64,000 bases of DNA, taken from contig JAVXUO010000653.1 of assembly GCA_033065855.1 (NCBI GenBank), forward strand, positions 62,001 to 126,000. The letters are read 5' to 3'. The notes beneath the pieces were generated by a model. The model ran no database searches, had not been told where the DNA came from, and saw only the letters and a list, made by a program, of their open reading frames with translations. Made by a program: the position numbers and the translations under genes. Positions 11,387 to 22,770 of this stretch are shown here, in pieces (position 1 is the first letter of the stretch; each line of letters starts with the position of its first letter). The stretch is from Escallonia rubra (Eukaryota > Streptophyta > Magnoliopsida > Escalloniales > Escalloniaceae).

Positions 11387-12417
11387 ATGACGGAAGGCGA
11401 GTTGTTTCGCAAAGGATTTTTGGGACGCACCCTGCGATGCTTGCAGGGTGCCAAAGCAGTCAAGGTGATCAATGAAGTGCACAATGGTGCTTGTGGTGAG
11501 CATCAAGGCTCTCAAAAGTTGTATGCAGAGCTGCTAAGGTTGGGGTACTACTGGCCGACGAGGGAATCTGACGCGATCTCTCATGTCCGACACTTTGCCA
11601 GAGACACGCCAACAGAATGCACATGCCAGCATCCGACCTTCGTATGATCGTGGCCCCTTGGCCGTTTCACTCTTGGGCTCTCGACCTTATCGGCCCCATA
11701 CATCCACCATCGAAATGTCACATTTGGATCATGGTCGCGACGGAGCGTTTCACAAAGTGGGTCGAAGCCATACCTCTGCGAAAAGCCACGGGGGGCGCCA
11801 TCGCCAACTTTTTGCGCGATCACATCATATGTCGCTTCGGCATTCCCCGATGCATCATCTCTGACAACGGCACACCATTTATCAATCGGGATGTTCAGAC
11901 TCTCACAGAGGCAGATGACATCAATCACGCCACGTCAACTCCTTATTATCCACAAGGCAACGGTCAGGCTGAAGCCTCCAATAAAACTCTTTTGCGCGTT
12001 TTGTCACGCATGGTCCATGACGCGAGCAACTCCTAGTCCAAAAAGCTAAGCCATGCCCTTTGGGCTTACAGAACTTCCAGACACACAGCCACGAAGGCCA
12101 TACCCTTCTCCCTCGTCTACGGGGACGAATGTGTAGTGCCTGCCGAGATTGCAATCGCCTCGGCACGACTATCCCTCAGCAGTGGTCTCGGGGAGGAGGA
12201 AACCAGAATGGTGGCACTTGAGGGCCTTGATGAAAAAAGAGCCAATGCCATGCGCCGAATGAAGAAATATCATGAGAAGCTTGTCAAAGCCTACGTGAAG
12301 ACCGTCAAACCTCGCTCCTTCACAGAAGGCGACCTTGTCCTCCAAGCAGCCAAGCATGTACGGGCCAACCTGTCAGCTCCTAAGTTCACACCCAACTGGG
12401 AGGGCCATTTGAAGTAA
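11387..12417 (+). pseudogene. Tat-type integrase, broken
   Basis: The zinc-binding region lies at 11387-11647: EVHNGACGEHQGSQKLYAEL then YYWPT. The two His are present, but the CxxC part has decayed to HFARDTPTEC. The catalytic core (11617-12036) keeps all three acidic residues: Asp in ALDLIGP, Asp in IISDNGTPF and Glu in GNGQAEASNK. A TAG follows at HDASNS, where relatives have a Trp codon. The C-terminal domain continues at 12136-12417 with KPRSFTEGDLVL. It would insert element cDNA into chromosomes, but no intact frame remains. Confidence 0.85.
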
Positions 12418-12999
12418 ATACAGCCAGAAGCAACGGCTCATATCTCCTGCTCAATCCAGATGATGGACAGCTTACCACCCTTGTCAATGGTCGCTACCTA
12501 AAGAAGTACTATGCATGACCGGTTTGCAGCTTGTTCCCCCCCAACCTACCGCCTACAGTTTAGAACGCTTAACGCAACATTTTGTGTATATACACATGTA
12601 CTGGCTTGTAACTTCTGTTGCTTATTACAAGTTCCTTTTATGTAATGGCGTTTCTTTGATCCAAGCACTATCAATATACAGTTTTTTCACTACATACATT
12701 TATGCTTAGCCTACACTTTTGTATTCTTTTCTGGTCATTAAGTGTTTGCCCTCGAAAAAAAAAAAAAAAAAAGAGAAAGAAAAAAAAGGGGAAGGGGGAA
12801 CACCAACAGACAACCAGCAGGCGCAAGACATTCAAATAATCGCAACAGACAACGATCGTACCATGCATCCATGACAAATAATAACCAGACAGCGCACAAC
12901 TACACTTCACATACCAACACGATATATATATATGCATAAGAAGTTTTCGGCCACTATCGGGCACTGCTTATACATCAAATCTATAGTGAGCCCTACAGA
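12418..12999. other. Spacer between pol and the antisense gene
   Basis: The tail of the integrase frame fades out by about 12520. An A-rich run (12756-12790) passing into GGGGAAGGGGGA is purine-rich and could be a polypurine tract. No ORF is supportable. Confidence 0.4.
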
Positions 13000-15900
13000 A
13001 AGCTAGATAACAAAGCTGCTACCGGATGAGAGCTAAATGCCTGCAATGTCTGATGCTGAACCTGCAGCACCGACCATCCCGCCTCGAACTCGGCCTGCCG
13101 CCTCAGACGCTCAGCCTCTCGCACCTCCACATCCGCTCACCGCCGCTGGAGATCACTCAGCCGTATCTATAAATCGGTCAGCTGCCTCTCTATCTTTGCC
13201 ACCTCTCTGTCGATCACGACCAACTTTTCGTTGATCTCTGACCGTTCCACCTCCAACCCTGTGCGCCGCCTTTCGAGAAACACCTCCTCCATACGCACCA
13301 AGGCCATCCTCTCCACCAAACCACCACCCTCGCTCCTCGACCTAAGAAAGTCGGCCAGCCAATCTAGCTACAAGCCTAGGGAGGTGAACGGCGCGAACTC
13401 TGTCAGCGACCGCTCAACAAACTCTGTCGTCCAACCCGCCGCAGGAACACTCGCAAAGGGCAGCAGCCACTCCACAAACCCTGAATACACCCACCTCTGC
13501 AGAACCGGGTTCCCCACAGTCACCCCCTTAAACATCTACGGGTATGCCGCCTTCATCAACTCCAACCGGCGCACCGTCTCAGAAGGTAGCTGGAGGTTCT
13601 CCCATGATGCCACGTCGGCCTGGCCGCTCGACGATCCCCTACTCTCCTCTCCAACTACTGTGCCACTCCCCACCATCACAAGCATCTCCCTCACTCCTCC
13701 TGCTGCCTGGGCACCGACGGTCGTCCAGTGCATCGCCATCAATGTCGCACTCGCCTCAACAGCCGACCCTGACGATGCCCCCAAAACAGATTGCACTGGA
13801 TGCACCGGGATCTCTACCTCCTGAACCAGGGCTGCCACCGCAGACTCCAACTCCACCGGATCCTCCCGCTCAACCACCGCGGCCTCCGTCGCCGTACCTG
13901 TCCACCAGTAGCCGTTAGCATCGAACATCAGCGACTCGTCAACCACACCACCGTTCACATCCTCCACTCTCTCCTCAGCACTCGGCAGTGGACTCACCCT
14001 ACTGCCCACGCCAGCCCCTGATGTACCGGCTGTCGCCGGCTCATCCCAGCCTGCCGGTTCATCCACCTCAACTGCCTCAACCTCCTCTGCATCGGCAATC
14101 ACACCTGCATCACCGACTTCCTCCACTGTCTGCTCCTCATATTCCTGTCAAAAGAATCGTCAGTACATAAGATTTTTTTCTTATGGTATCAATAAGCAAG
14201 ACTTAATCAAAGAATAGCTATCACAAGGCTTACCTCAACCGCTGGCTCCTCCGATGCTTCTCGTGGCCTCTTTGACCCTGCCAAACGTGAGCCCGAAGTG
14301 CCTGCACTCGCCTGACGAGTACTCTTCATCATGCCCACCCGATGCACCGAAAGCGGCCCCTTGCCGGGCCCTGGCACCCGTGGTGCCGCCACCACCGATT
14401 TCTCTCCATGGTCCTCCTCCGGGGCATCCTCCTCGGACCCCTCACCCTCCTTCTCCGGCTCCTCATCTGGATCTCTCTCAGGGCCCACAGCCGCATTCCC
14501 CGACACCAACATGCCAGCCTGCCTCGCAGCTGTCGCCGATATCAAACTCAATGCCCGGTCACATGCAAACACATCCACCAAGCGACGTATGCCCGATGGC
14601 TGTGCCAACCACCCCGCCCAACTCGCACGTAGCCGCTCCCACCACTGGGCATACTCCATGGTCACTGCCCCCGTAACCGTCATCCTCGGCCGTTTCCGCT
14701 CCGTCACCAGTGTCGGCCACTCGCGGACCCTATCATATTGTGTGTACCCAAATGCGGTCGTTAACTCCACGGGCTGCGGTACCGACACGGCGGCTTCAAG
14801 TCATAGCCAAATGCCCGCGATAGCTGGTCCGGGCAATAACGGGCCACGTAATACAGGTTCTCCGCGGGCTTCCTACCATCATCTATCATCACTGGAAGCC
14901 ACCCTGGAATTAGGCTACCAACAGCGCAACATCTGCCGGCGCCAAGGCCCCCTCTCCTGGTCAAGTCCCTCGTCACCTCTTGTCCGTGCAACCAGGGGGG
15001 TACTTCATACGAAGCATGCATATCTCTATACGGCCGCGCCAAGCATGCCTCACGCGAATCTAGCAGCCGCGACAGCGGACAATCAGGCCTCTTGATCCCT
15101 GCCCATGCAAACGCCCGTGACCCGTTACACCACAGCGCCACCTCCCGTGATCTGCCACCATGCGTCACCGTCCTCATCGTCGGAACTGGGTGCTCGCGCG
15201 GGTAGTCTGCCAGACGATAATCCGGAAGCACTCATACATGCACCTATGCAGGAACATCCAATCTACATATGTCACTACTTGGTACCGTCCGTGCGACCAC
15301 TTCACATCGTTCACGAACTGATCTAGCCGTGAGAACATGGTGCCAAGATACACGGGAGCCAACCCGACGCCATCCGAATCGTCAAGGGAATCACCCTCGG
15401 AGAAATGCCATCCTCCGGCTTCCCCTCAAACATGAATTTGTAAAGAAACAACAACTCATTATATAAGGCATCAAACAAAGTTACACAGGCACGCGTACGA
15501 GCAACGGAAAATGCAACACTCACCTTGACAGGAACATCGTCAGGAAGGCCACCATCCTTGTGATACGGCCCCATCACAAAATGAGCAGCAGCGCCCAATC
15601 TATGCCCCGACCTCGCCTGCGCCATACCGTAAAACAATCGGAGCCATCCACCGTACGTCCCCTTTCGATGATGCCTCATCTCCGATAACATGTCAAGCAA
15701 CTGCGTCTGCAACACACGCTCCTCACCATTGAGTCGCGTCACACGCGCATCCAACTCTCCATGCATCGGCAGCCCCGTCAGCATCATCTCATCCAACAGC
15801 GTCGGACCGATCTCCCCAAACTCAGTCACAAAGGTATGCGACTAAGCGCTCCACCTCGACAGCAACAGGGTCATCCCGGGTGTATCCCTATACAACTCCA

Positions 15901-16087
15901 GGCCCCTCCCCGTAATGTTCACCGCCAGCAGCAACCCCAATGTCTGCAATAATGCCTCCCACCGCGGCGTCTCCAACATATGCCGACACCAGAAGTCCCA
16001 CCCGAGCGACATCGCACCATGGCCCTTGAACACTACAGGTGCCCAGGGTATATCCTCCCGTTCCACCAACAACCCTGCCACTTTCTC
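13000..16087 (-). pseudogene. Antisense plant mobile domain (PMD) gene of the Tat element
   Basis: Read on minus from 16087, the frame carries PWAPVVFKGHG, LLLSRWSA, then a TAG and HTFVTEFGEIGPTLLDEMMLTGLPMHGE. This is the PMD pattern of Trp, Thr-x-Thr-Phe, Gly-Glu and Gly-Leu-Pro-x-x-Gly. PEDGISPRVIPLTIRMASG, the GRYQVVTYVDW segment (15362-15174) and AFAWAGIKRPD (15231-14761) follow through frameshifts. A Glu/Ser-rich region and a GT-AG intron at 14233-14145 come next, then an acidic segment (14144-13536) and a heptad-like coiled coil to about 13000. Extra antisense ORFs between pol and the 3' LTR, some with PMD, are known in the Tat clade. The role of PMD is unsettled. Its 5' end is cut by the copia fragment. 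Confidence 0.7.
14145..14233 (-). other. 89-bp GT-AG intron in the antisense PMD gene
   Basis: On minus, GAG/GTAAGCC at 14234/14233 is a consensus donor. TTCTTTTGACAG at the 14145 end is a good acceptor with a T-rich tract before it. The intron is AT-rich between GC-rich exons, and the frame is open on both sides. Such an intron implies the antisense transcript is processed as its own mRNA. Confidence 0.65.
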
Positions 16088-16509
16088 ATGGAGTGGTTTG
16101 TTAATACAAGCCAAGGTGAAGATTGTCGATATATGTCTTGTATTTATGTCCCACATCGGTTACTCAAAGAAGGTTGCAACTTGGCCCTTAGTATATAAGA
16201 CATCTTGTCCCACATTGCTTGGAGAGAGAAGATCATTGCTTTCTCCAAGTATAAGTAAGGTGTCTTGTATTGTGTTTAAGGCCAAGAGAGAAAATTCCTT
16301 CTCTGAGTAGGAAAGAGAGGATAGTCTTTCTTTGGGTAGGCAAAGAAAGAAGAGTCATTCTTTGAGTAGGAAAACAGTTGAGAGATATACGTGAGGGAGC
16401 GTTGTAAATCTGACTTGTGCAAAGTGGATTTGAGTTCTCTCATATTTCATGTGTTTTCTTATTTGATTATCATGTTCTATACATATCTATCTAAAGCGAT
16501 TTTGTAACA
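16088..16509 (+). mobile_element. 3' fragment of a copia element: internal tail plus LTR
   Basis: From ATGGAGTGGTTTG at 16088 the sequence matches the last bases of the copia element at 38264-43206, through its polypurine-like GCCAAGGTGAAGAT. A related LTR then runs 16124-16509 (TGTCGATATATG to TTTGTAACA). The whole coding part is missing. No target duplication is evident, as expected for a truncated piece. It cuts the 5' end of the antisense PMD gene. Confidence 0.85.
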
Positions 16510-17690
16510 TAATGCAAGTTGATAAAAAAGCTTCAAGTTCTAAGAGACGGCGGACTATCTCCTTGTACAAGGTCCATGCCAAAATATCTAGGAGAGATCC
16601 TTCTGTCTGGCTTGGTGTGCTGCCATACTGAGTTTAGGGAGAGGAGTCAAGTCTTGTAGGCCTCAAAAGTGTGGAAAAACTGGGCATTCCCAGTCCCACG
16701 CAATTGGTAATAACTTTTGACCTGCCTCTTGCTTTAACTCATAATATCTTTATGTGTATGTATCCTTTGTTCGTTGTGGATCTGTTCTTAATGGAGTGCA
16801 ATGGAAAGCAAAACCATTATTTCTGAGAAATGAAGAAAAGAGCTTCAGAGGTTAATTTCCTATTCTTTGAACTCATGGATATTCGGGCGCTAGGTGTGCT
16901 TTGAAGAGGGTATTCACTTGGCTAGTGTTGGGTACTGAAATGCAATATATTTCTGCGGATAGCTAGTGTTGGATACTGAAATGCAATATATTTTGCCCAC
17001 GATTAGATTTTACTACTCCTTCCTTATCACTAAACGAAAGCATTCACATTGGCACAAAACACAAACTTATATAGAACGCTAGAAATTGTTTAGTTGATAT
17101 GAAGCTATCTTGATTGTGGTACTAGCTGTAGCCAAAAGAGGATTGTTGGGTACATTAATCATCATTCCTATAATGACCAACTAAATCTTCTATAAATCGA
17201 CACCGATAACCTGTTTGGTTATCCCCACCTTGTGCGGGTCTTGCCGTCGCCAGTTTCACACACACGCACGCAGAGACCTTCCTCTCTCCCAAGATATGAA
17301 CACAAGCAAACGCAAATGAAGCTGTTGGGTTCATGAAAAAAGAAAGAGTTAATGAGTGGACAGAGAAAAGTGGTTAGGGAGAGAGAGAAAGTAAAAAAAA
17401 AAAAAAAAGACGAGGGCTTAACTGGAAAAACAACACCAAAAACATTCGGATTATTTCATTTCGAGACAGTCAAAAAAAGAAATGTGATAAATATCTCATA
17501 TATAGTTTAGTCTACTTATTCCTAGTTCTTTTACTTCTCCTCAACTCAACTATTCTTTCTAAAATAAATATTGAGCTCCTGATCATTGACGTTCTGAATA
17601 CTCATAATCTTCATCAGGTGAACTTTTGCTCACAACTTGACAACCTTTTGGATTATATCTGTGTTATTAGTTAGCTTATCTTTCATAATC
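16510..17690. other. Non-coding stretch, nothing assignable
   Basis: No ORF of note. A short direct repeat (GCTAGTGTTGG...TACTGAAATGCAATATATT) occurs at about 16921-16953 and again at 16962-16993. A poly-A run lies at about 17393-17408. Confidence 0.4.
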
Positions 17691-18134
17691 TGTTAATAAA
17701 TTGAGTCAGTGGACCCATTATTTTCCCACTAACAGATAATGTATATTTATTAGTCTGGATTATTACAGTAAATTAGAGGATTGTTTGAGATAAATACATC
17801 TTTATTTCCTAAGTGTTTAAAGTAAAATCAGCCTCTAATACTATCTCTATATAAAGGCTAGAGATATCCCAAGAAAGAATAAGTCGCAACAATAACTCAC
17901 AAGACAATCCCTCCCTCTATTGCACTCTCTATAGAGTATCACCAAGCTCTAGGATTTGGTTCGTAGACGAAAAACTTGACTCTGATAGCCGTTTTCGTAC
18001 ATCCGAAAAAGATCAAGCGTGTTGAAGGCTCGTAACAACAAGGATCCTTCGTCAGAATTTTAGGGGACGATTTCGTGCAGTATGTTTTCGAACCTTCTAC
18101 GTCTTACATGGTAGCGCAATTAATTGTTTCAACA
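17691..18134 (+). mobile_element. Putative copia-type LTR
   Basis: The stretch TGTTAATAAA to TTTCAACA has TG and CA ends, with an inverted TGTTaA/TtCAACA terminus. A TATA-like CTATATAAAGG lies at 17846-17856, and a tRNA-iMet primer-binding site follows one base later. The 5' limit is inferred from the TG motif only. The sequence after the primer site to 18650 has no recognisable gag. Confidence 0.45.
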
Positions 18135-18135
18135 T

Positions 18136-18147
18136 TGGTATCAGAGC
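18136..18147 (+). other. Primer-binding site for initiator Met tRNA
   Basis: TGGTATCAGAGC is the exact complement-type primer site used by most plant copia elements, one base downstream of an LTR-like CA end. Confidence 0.7.
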
Positions 18148-19034
18148 GTGATTACTTGTTGATTTGCCTTTAACATACTAGTATAATTTATGTGCATGTT
18201 GCGATTTTTTTCGGATACAATATATGAGACCCAACAAGAAAAATTCTAAATTTTTTAGCATGTTATTCTGAAAAATAATTATATGATTTTGTTCTCCTAT
18301 GCGTGAGGATAACTTCGTAAAATTTCGTGATTATTGGATACATGGTTTGTGAGAAATCACGATTTTATTTTTCAAGAAAACAATGATTTTTTTGAGTTTT
18401 TTGGCTCAAATTCGGAGCTTGATATCCAGTTTTTCTCATGATCAGTTGGTACAAAATTAATCTATGTCACATAAGCTTTCCAAGAATATATGGCACGCAT
18501 TATTTAGCTTAAAAACAAGAGAGATATGGCCATCGAAAGTTGGCCTCACGGCTTGGCGGCTGCTAAAAAAATTAGGATTTTTGGGAAAGAAGATGAACAT
18601 GAAGTTTTTGTCAAACACACACAGTCGCAGTAAACGCGTGGGGAGACTGTCTTAAATCCCCGAAGGGCAGAATCTCGTGGGGCTTCAAGGAAATAATTGA
18701 TAAGGAGACTTGAACTAAAAAATATAATTATGATAGACCGTTGGGGAGCTATGTTGAGATATAGACCAAAACCTCCCTAAGCTCTAAATATTGTATATCC
18801 TCTCATACGACTCCATGTGGCACCCCTGTAAGAGCCAAAGGGATAACGATCTCTTTGAACATCCTTGAGAGATGAGACTATTAGACATGTCATGCCCCTT
18901 TGATCGAGAAATAAAACTTTACCTCAGTCTGCTCCTTCGCTTTGTTCGCACTAGTGGATGACTATAAAGATGATATGAGATGGCATACTTATTGTCACTA
19001 TTCACTAGTGTCGTATGACCCCTCACGCGACCCT
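18148..19034. other. Leader-like non-coding sequence after the copia LTR
   Basis: A T-rich stretch is followed by a 63-codon ORF (18464-18655) without recognisable domains. It is probably the decayed untranslated leader of the copia element. No other feature is supported. Confidence 0.35.
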
Positions 19035-19047
19035 TCCCTCTTGGTAG

Positions 19048-20293
19048 TTTTTTTTTTTTTTTTGGGAATATAATAGAAATATTTACTGATAAAATACTGC
19101 AAACCAGTCATGTTACACTCACCCTATAAAAGGCAAGGAAATTTGAACCCACGAAAACAGATGACATCCCCATCCTGTGAGTGTCACAATATAAAATTAA
19201 CCTACCTGAAACACAAATTAAATAACATTATGTAAAAGCTAACTAACCTGCAAACATACGATAAACTAACACAGACTAACATTAAGCAGTAACCTAGATA
19301 AATAACCAAAAAAAATAAAAATCACACAAACAGAAGGCAAAGACTACCAGGATAAGAACCAGTCAACCTTATCCCCTTAAAACCTGATCGTCATCCACAC
19401 CAAGGCCCATACCCGAGGCCATTACCACCCTAGAGTAGCATGCACAACAATGTCAACGCGCAATAATGCACGTCGCCACCACAGCTACAAAACCAAGATG
19501 CACCGTCTTCTTCTGTTTCACTGTCACCGACGGAGGCGCCAGGCTGCCCACCACCAACAGAGCACCACATTCACACGGAACGCCACTATCTCACTGACAC
19601 GCGTTTAAACCTTGTGATCTCCTCAAATTCAGCCACCACCCCCAAGACACAATCCATGGCTCTGCCACACGAACGTGACACCATGTGCCCAGCCAGTAGC
19701 CCTACCGTGCGAAGCCTGAGAAAACCACCGCAACAACATCTAACCACCACCAAAACCAAATAGCGAACCTTTCTGTAGCAAAAGGGGGAGAAGGGGGATC
19801 CACTAAGAGGGACGGGGAAGACAACCCTAGCAAAAAAAAAAAAAAAAACACACAATCCTACTAACTCACCCTCCTTCTCCAACCCGGTGGTGCCACCATG
19901 CCCGCCCAACCAACCGAAGATCCCACCGTAGCAACCTCACCTACCAACAACAACATAAATTCTGCCCACCACCAAACCTACCACATAAACCCCTCACAAC
20001 CGCATCGTTGACGCTCCGTCGCCATAAATCAAGCATCTCACGAAATTTCATGAACATCTCACCCCATAGCCGTACATCGAGCCTCAACAACATTAGGCAC
20101 AAAGGAGAATAAGGATAAAATTAAAGCACAACACACTTAATATAATGACACTAATGGAAAAAGCTTATTCTACCATGCCACCACGCGCCGGAGGAGACTA
20201 GCAATGGCAGCGGAGACGAGATGTGTGTTGGGAAGAGAAGGGTTTTTTTCCCCTTTTCTGGAGAGAATGAACGCATCCAAGTGCAGGTGAGAG
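19048..20293 (-). mobile_element. Poly(A) retroposon on minus strand with target-site duplications
   Basis: A T run at 19048-19063 is a poly(A) tail read on minus. Flanking copies of the target are TCCCTCTTGGTAG (19035-19047) and TCCCTCTCTTGGTAG (20294-20308), identical over the last ten bases, with a 2-base difference before that. This is the signature of target-primed insertion by LINE machinery. The 1.25-kb body contains one 107-codon minus ORF (19909-19586), Val/Phe/Cys-rich and without recognised domains, and no RT. It may be a LINE deletion derivative, a SINE-like unit or a processed transcript. Confidence 0.7.
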
Positions 20294-20308
20294 TCCCTCT
20301 CTTGGTAG

Positions 20309-20826
20309 TATAAATACCATTCTTACATGAAGGAAGCAAGAAGAATTACACCATACCAAAATTCTACCTAACTTAATTGTTAAATCATGCTTTGATCCTA
20401 AGTTTATCTTTAACATTGGCAAGATGGTTTTAAGTTCATCTTTAGCTAAAAGATGAACTTAAGATCAAAGCATAATTCTCATCATTTCCTCTTACTATAT
20501 GGGGTCATAAACTCATGTATCACAAATCTTGTCAAATTAGTTAATTAATAAAGACAAGGTGCATAAAACTAGATTTGGTGATAAAGACAGTGTGCATAAA
20601 ACTACATTTAGGCATCTTAAGTCATCTGAAACTTTTAAATGGGCCGTTGGCTTATAAAATTTGACGATAAAATTGCAAATTTACAACATTTAAGATGTGC
20701 ATTTGAAAGAATGAGACGTTGTGGATGAGCCAAAGGTATGGTTATGTTGCGTGCAGAGCAGACCTAGTGGGTAGCACTGGTGGGCCGGTGCCCGCCTGCT
20801 CCTCCAAAAATTTTCCCTCTTATATG
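20309..20826. other. Non-coding flank with inverted repeats
   Basis: A perfect 14-bp inverted repeat (TTAAGTTCATCTTT at 20430-20443, partner at 20449-20462) has a 5-base loop. A diverged third copy of the same arm lies at about 20388-20414. A short direct repeat (AAAGACA..GTGCATAAAACTA) occurs at about 20550-20575 and 20583-20606. No coding region is seen. Confidence 0.5.
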
Positions 20827-21086
20827 TGTTCCCAACCTATTCTGGCCGCACCTAAGGGCCCACTAGGGGTCCCGCTTCACGCGCACACGTCGGCTTCTTC
20901 AACAGTTATTTTTTCCAACGCATCGAACCGGTCAAAATGCGCGCTCCCAAGCCTCTTATATTTCTCGCTTCCCGCGTGGCTTAGGCGCTGTTTATTTCAC
21001 GTTAACGTCGCTCACGGTAGCACGATCGTCATGCCGAGACCGCCCGAGCACCTTTTCACCAAAAATATTGGCCGACGGCACATTTT

Positions 21087-21570
21087 GGAGCAACGGGGTC
21101 AAGGGGCAATGGCCTTGGCCAACCCCAGAGGGTCGGCCTCGGCCTTCCCCATGCCATGGGGGTCGGCCTCGGCCTCTTGGAGGGGTTGGCCTTGGCCATT
21201 TTCCCCCGATGGTTAACCCCTCCGCGCAAACTCATTTTCGCACTTTATTCGCTTCGTGTGCTCCATACGTAACCTTGGCACCTCGTCCGCAATGTGGGTA
21301 TGGTTCTTGGCAACGCACTCATCATAACGTAACTTCCGGATTCATCATTGCTTATCAAAACACCTACCGACGGCGCACCCAAAGTTCGCAAAAGGAGAAG
21401 TGACCTTGGGCTCCGAAAATGGAAGACAACCATTTGGCCTTGGCCAACCCCAGGGGGTCGGCCTCGGCCTTCCCCAGGCCATGGGGGTCGGCCTCGGCCT
21501 CCTGGAGGGCTTGGCCTCGGCCATTTTCCCCCGGTGGTTCACCCCTCCGCGCAAACCCATTTTCGGCATG
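21087..21570. repeat. Duplicated GGCCTTGGCC-rich segment in the solo LTR
   Basis: A segment of about 150 bases, beginning GGCCTTGGCCAACCCCAG and ending CCCCTCCGCGCAAA, occurs at about 21105-21232 and again at about 21439-21556. Within each copy GGTCGGCCTCGGCCT recurs, so the structure is a repeat inside a repeat. Confidence 0.8.
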
Positions 21571-21639
21571 ATACGTGCCCAGCACCAAGTATTGCCCCGC
21601 GACGTTCGTCGCCGCGCCCTCGCGCCATCGCCACGATAC

Positions 21640-22035
21640 GTGCCACCGGCACCTTACGCACTTCGCCGCGCCCATGCGCCGCGCCGCTGATACAGCCGTG
21701 CCCCCAGGCTCTCTGTCACACTACCGTGCCCCCGGCACCATAAGCACTTTGTCGCGCCCATGCGCCACCATTGACACCAACGTGCCCCCGGCACCTTACG
21801 CACTCTGTCGCGCCCATGCGCCACCATTGACACAAACATGCCCCCGGCACCTTACGCACTCCATCGCGCCCATGCGCCGCGCCATTGACATAGACGTGCC
21901 CCCGGCACCTTACTCACTTCATCGCGCCCATGCGCCACAATCATGTCATCATGCCCCCGGGCACCTTACTCACTTCATCGCGCCCATGCGCCACAATCAT
22001 GTCATCATGCCCCCGGGCACCACACTCATTCATCA
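21640..22035. repeat. Tandem array of about 60 bp in the solo LTR
   Basis: Six or more units of CGTGCCCCCGGCACCTTA, CGCACT and CGCGCCCATGCGCCA repeat about every 60 bases between 21640 and 22020. The last two units are near-identical. Confidence 0.85.
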
Positions 22036-22084
22036 CACCATGCGCACCTTGCCTTGGTCGTGGAACATGCTTCAACCCACTCTC

Positions 22085-22770
22085 CGGAGTGTACATCATC
22101 CGCGGGGATAGGCGACTCCTCCGGGACACTATCTCTGCCAGGGAGCTCTTCAACTCCCCTTCCGCCAGGTAGACGGCTCCTCCGGGATGCTACCTCGGCC
22201 AGTCGGGTAGACGGCTCCTCCGGGATGCTACCTTGACATGCTCCGAGTGCTCTGGCACAAGGACTCACCCGCAGGGATAGGCGACTCCTCCGGGACACTA
22301 TCTCTGCCAGGGAGCTCTTCAACTCCCCTTCCGCCAGGTAGACGGCTCCTCCGGGATGCTACCTCGGCCAGTCGGGTAGACGGCTCCTCCGGGATGCTAC
22401 CTTGACATGCTCCGAGTGCTCCGGCACAAGGACTCACCCGCGGGGATAGGCGACTCCTCCGGGACACTATCTCTGCCAGGGAGCTCTTCAACTCCCCTTC
22501 CGCCAGGTAGACGGCTCCTCCGGGATGCTACCTCGGCCAGTCGGGTAGACGGCTCCTCCGGGATGCTACCTTGACTCGCTCCAAGTGCTCCGGCATAAGG
22601 ACTCACCCGCAGGGATAGGCGACTCCTCCGGGACACTATCTCTGCCAGGGAGCTCTTCAACTCCCCTTCCGCCAGGTAGACGGCTCCTCCGGGATGCTAC
22701 CTTGGCCGGCCGGGTAGACGGCTCCTCCGGGATGCTACCTTGGCCTGCGGAATAGACGACTCCTCCGGGA
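22085..22770. repeat. Tandem array of 169 bp in the solo LTR
   Basis: About four units with a 169-base period each contain GGCGACTCCTCCGGGACAC, CAGGGAGCTCTTCAACTCC and one or two copies of AGACGGCTCCTCCGGGATGC. The identical minus-strand ORFs beginning MKSSLAEIVSRRSRLS at 22322, 22491 and 22660 are translations of the repeat. Confidence 0.9.

Noticed and set aside
18136-18147. tRNA gene
   Set aside because: The match is only the 12-base primer-binding site. No cloverleaf can be formed around it. I found no complete tRNA or rRNA gene in the window.
22026-22660. Series of near-identical minus-strand ORFs starting MKSSLAEIV
   Set aside because: They repeat every 169 bases and are the tandem array of the solo LTR, not a gene family.
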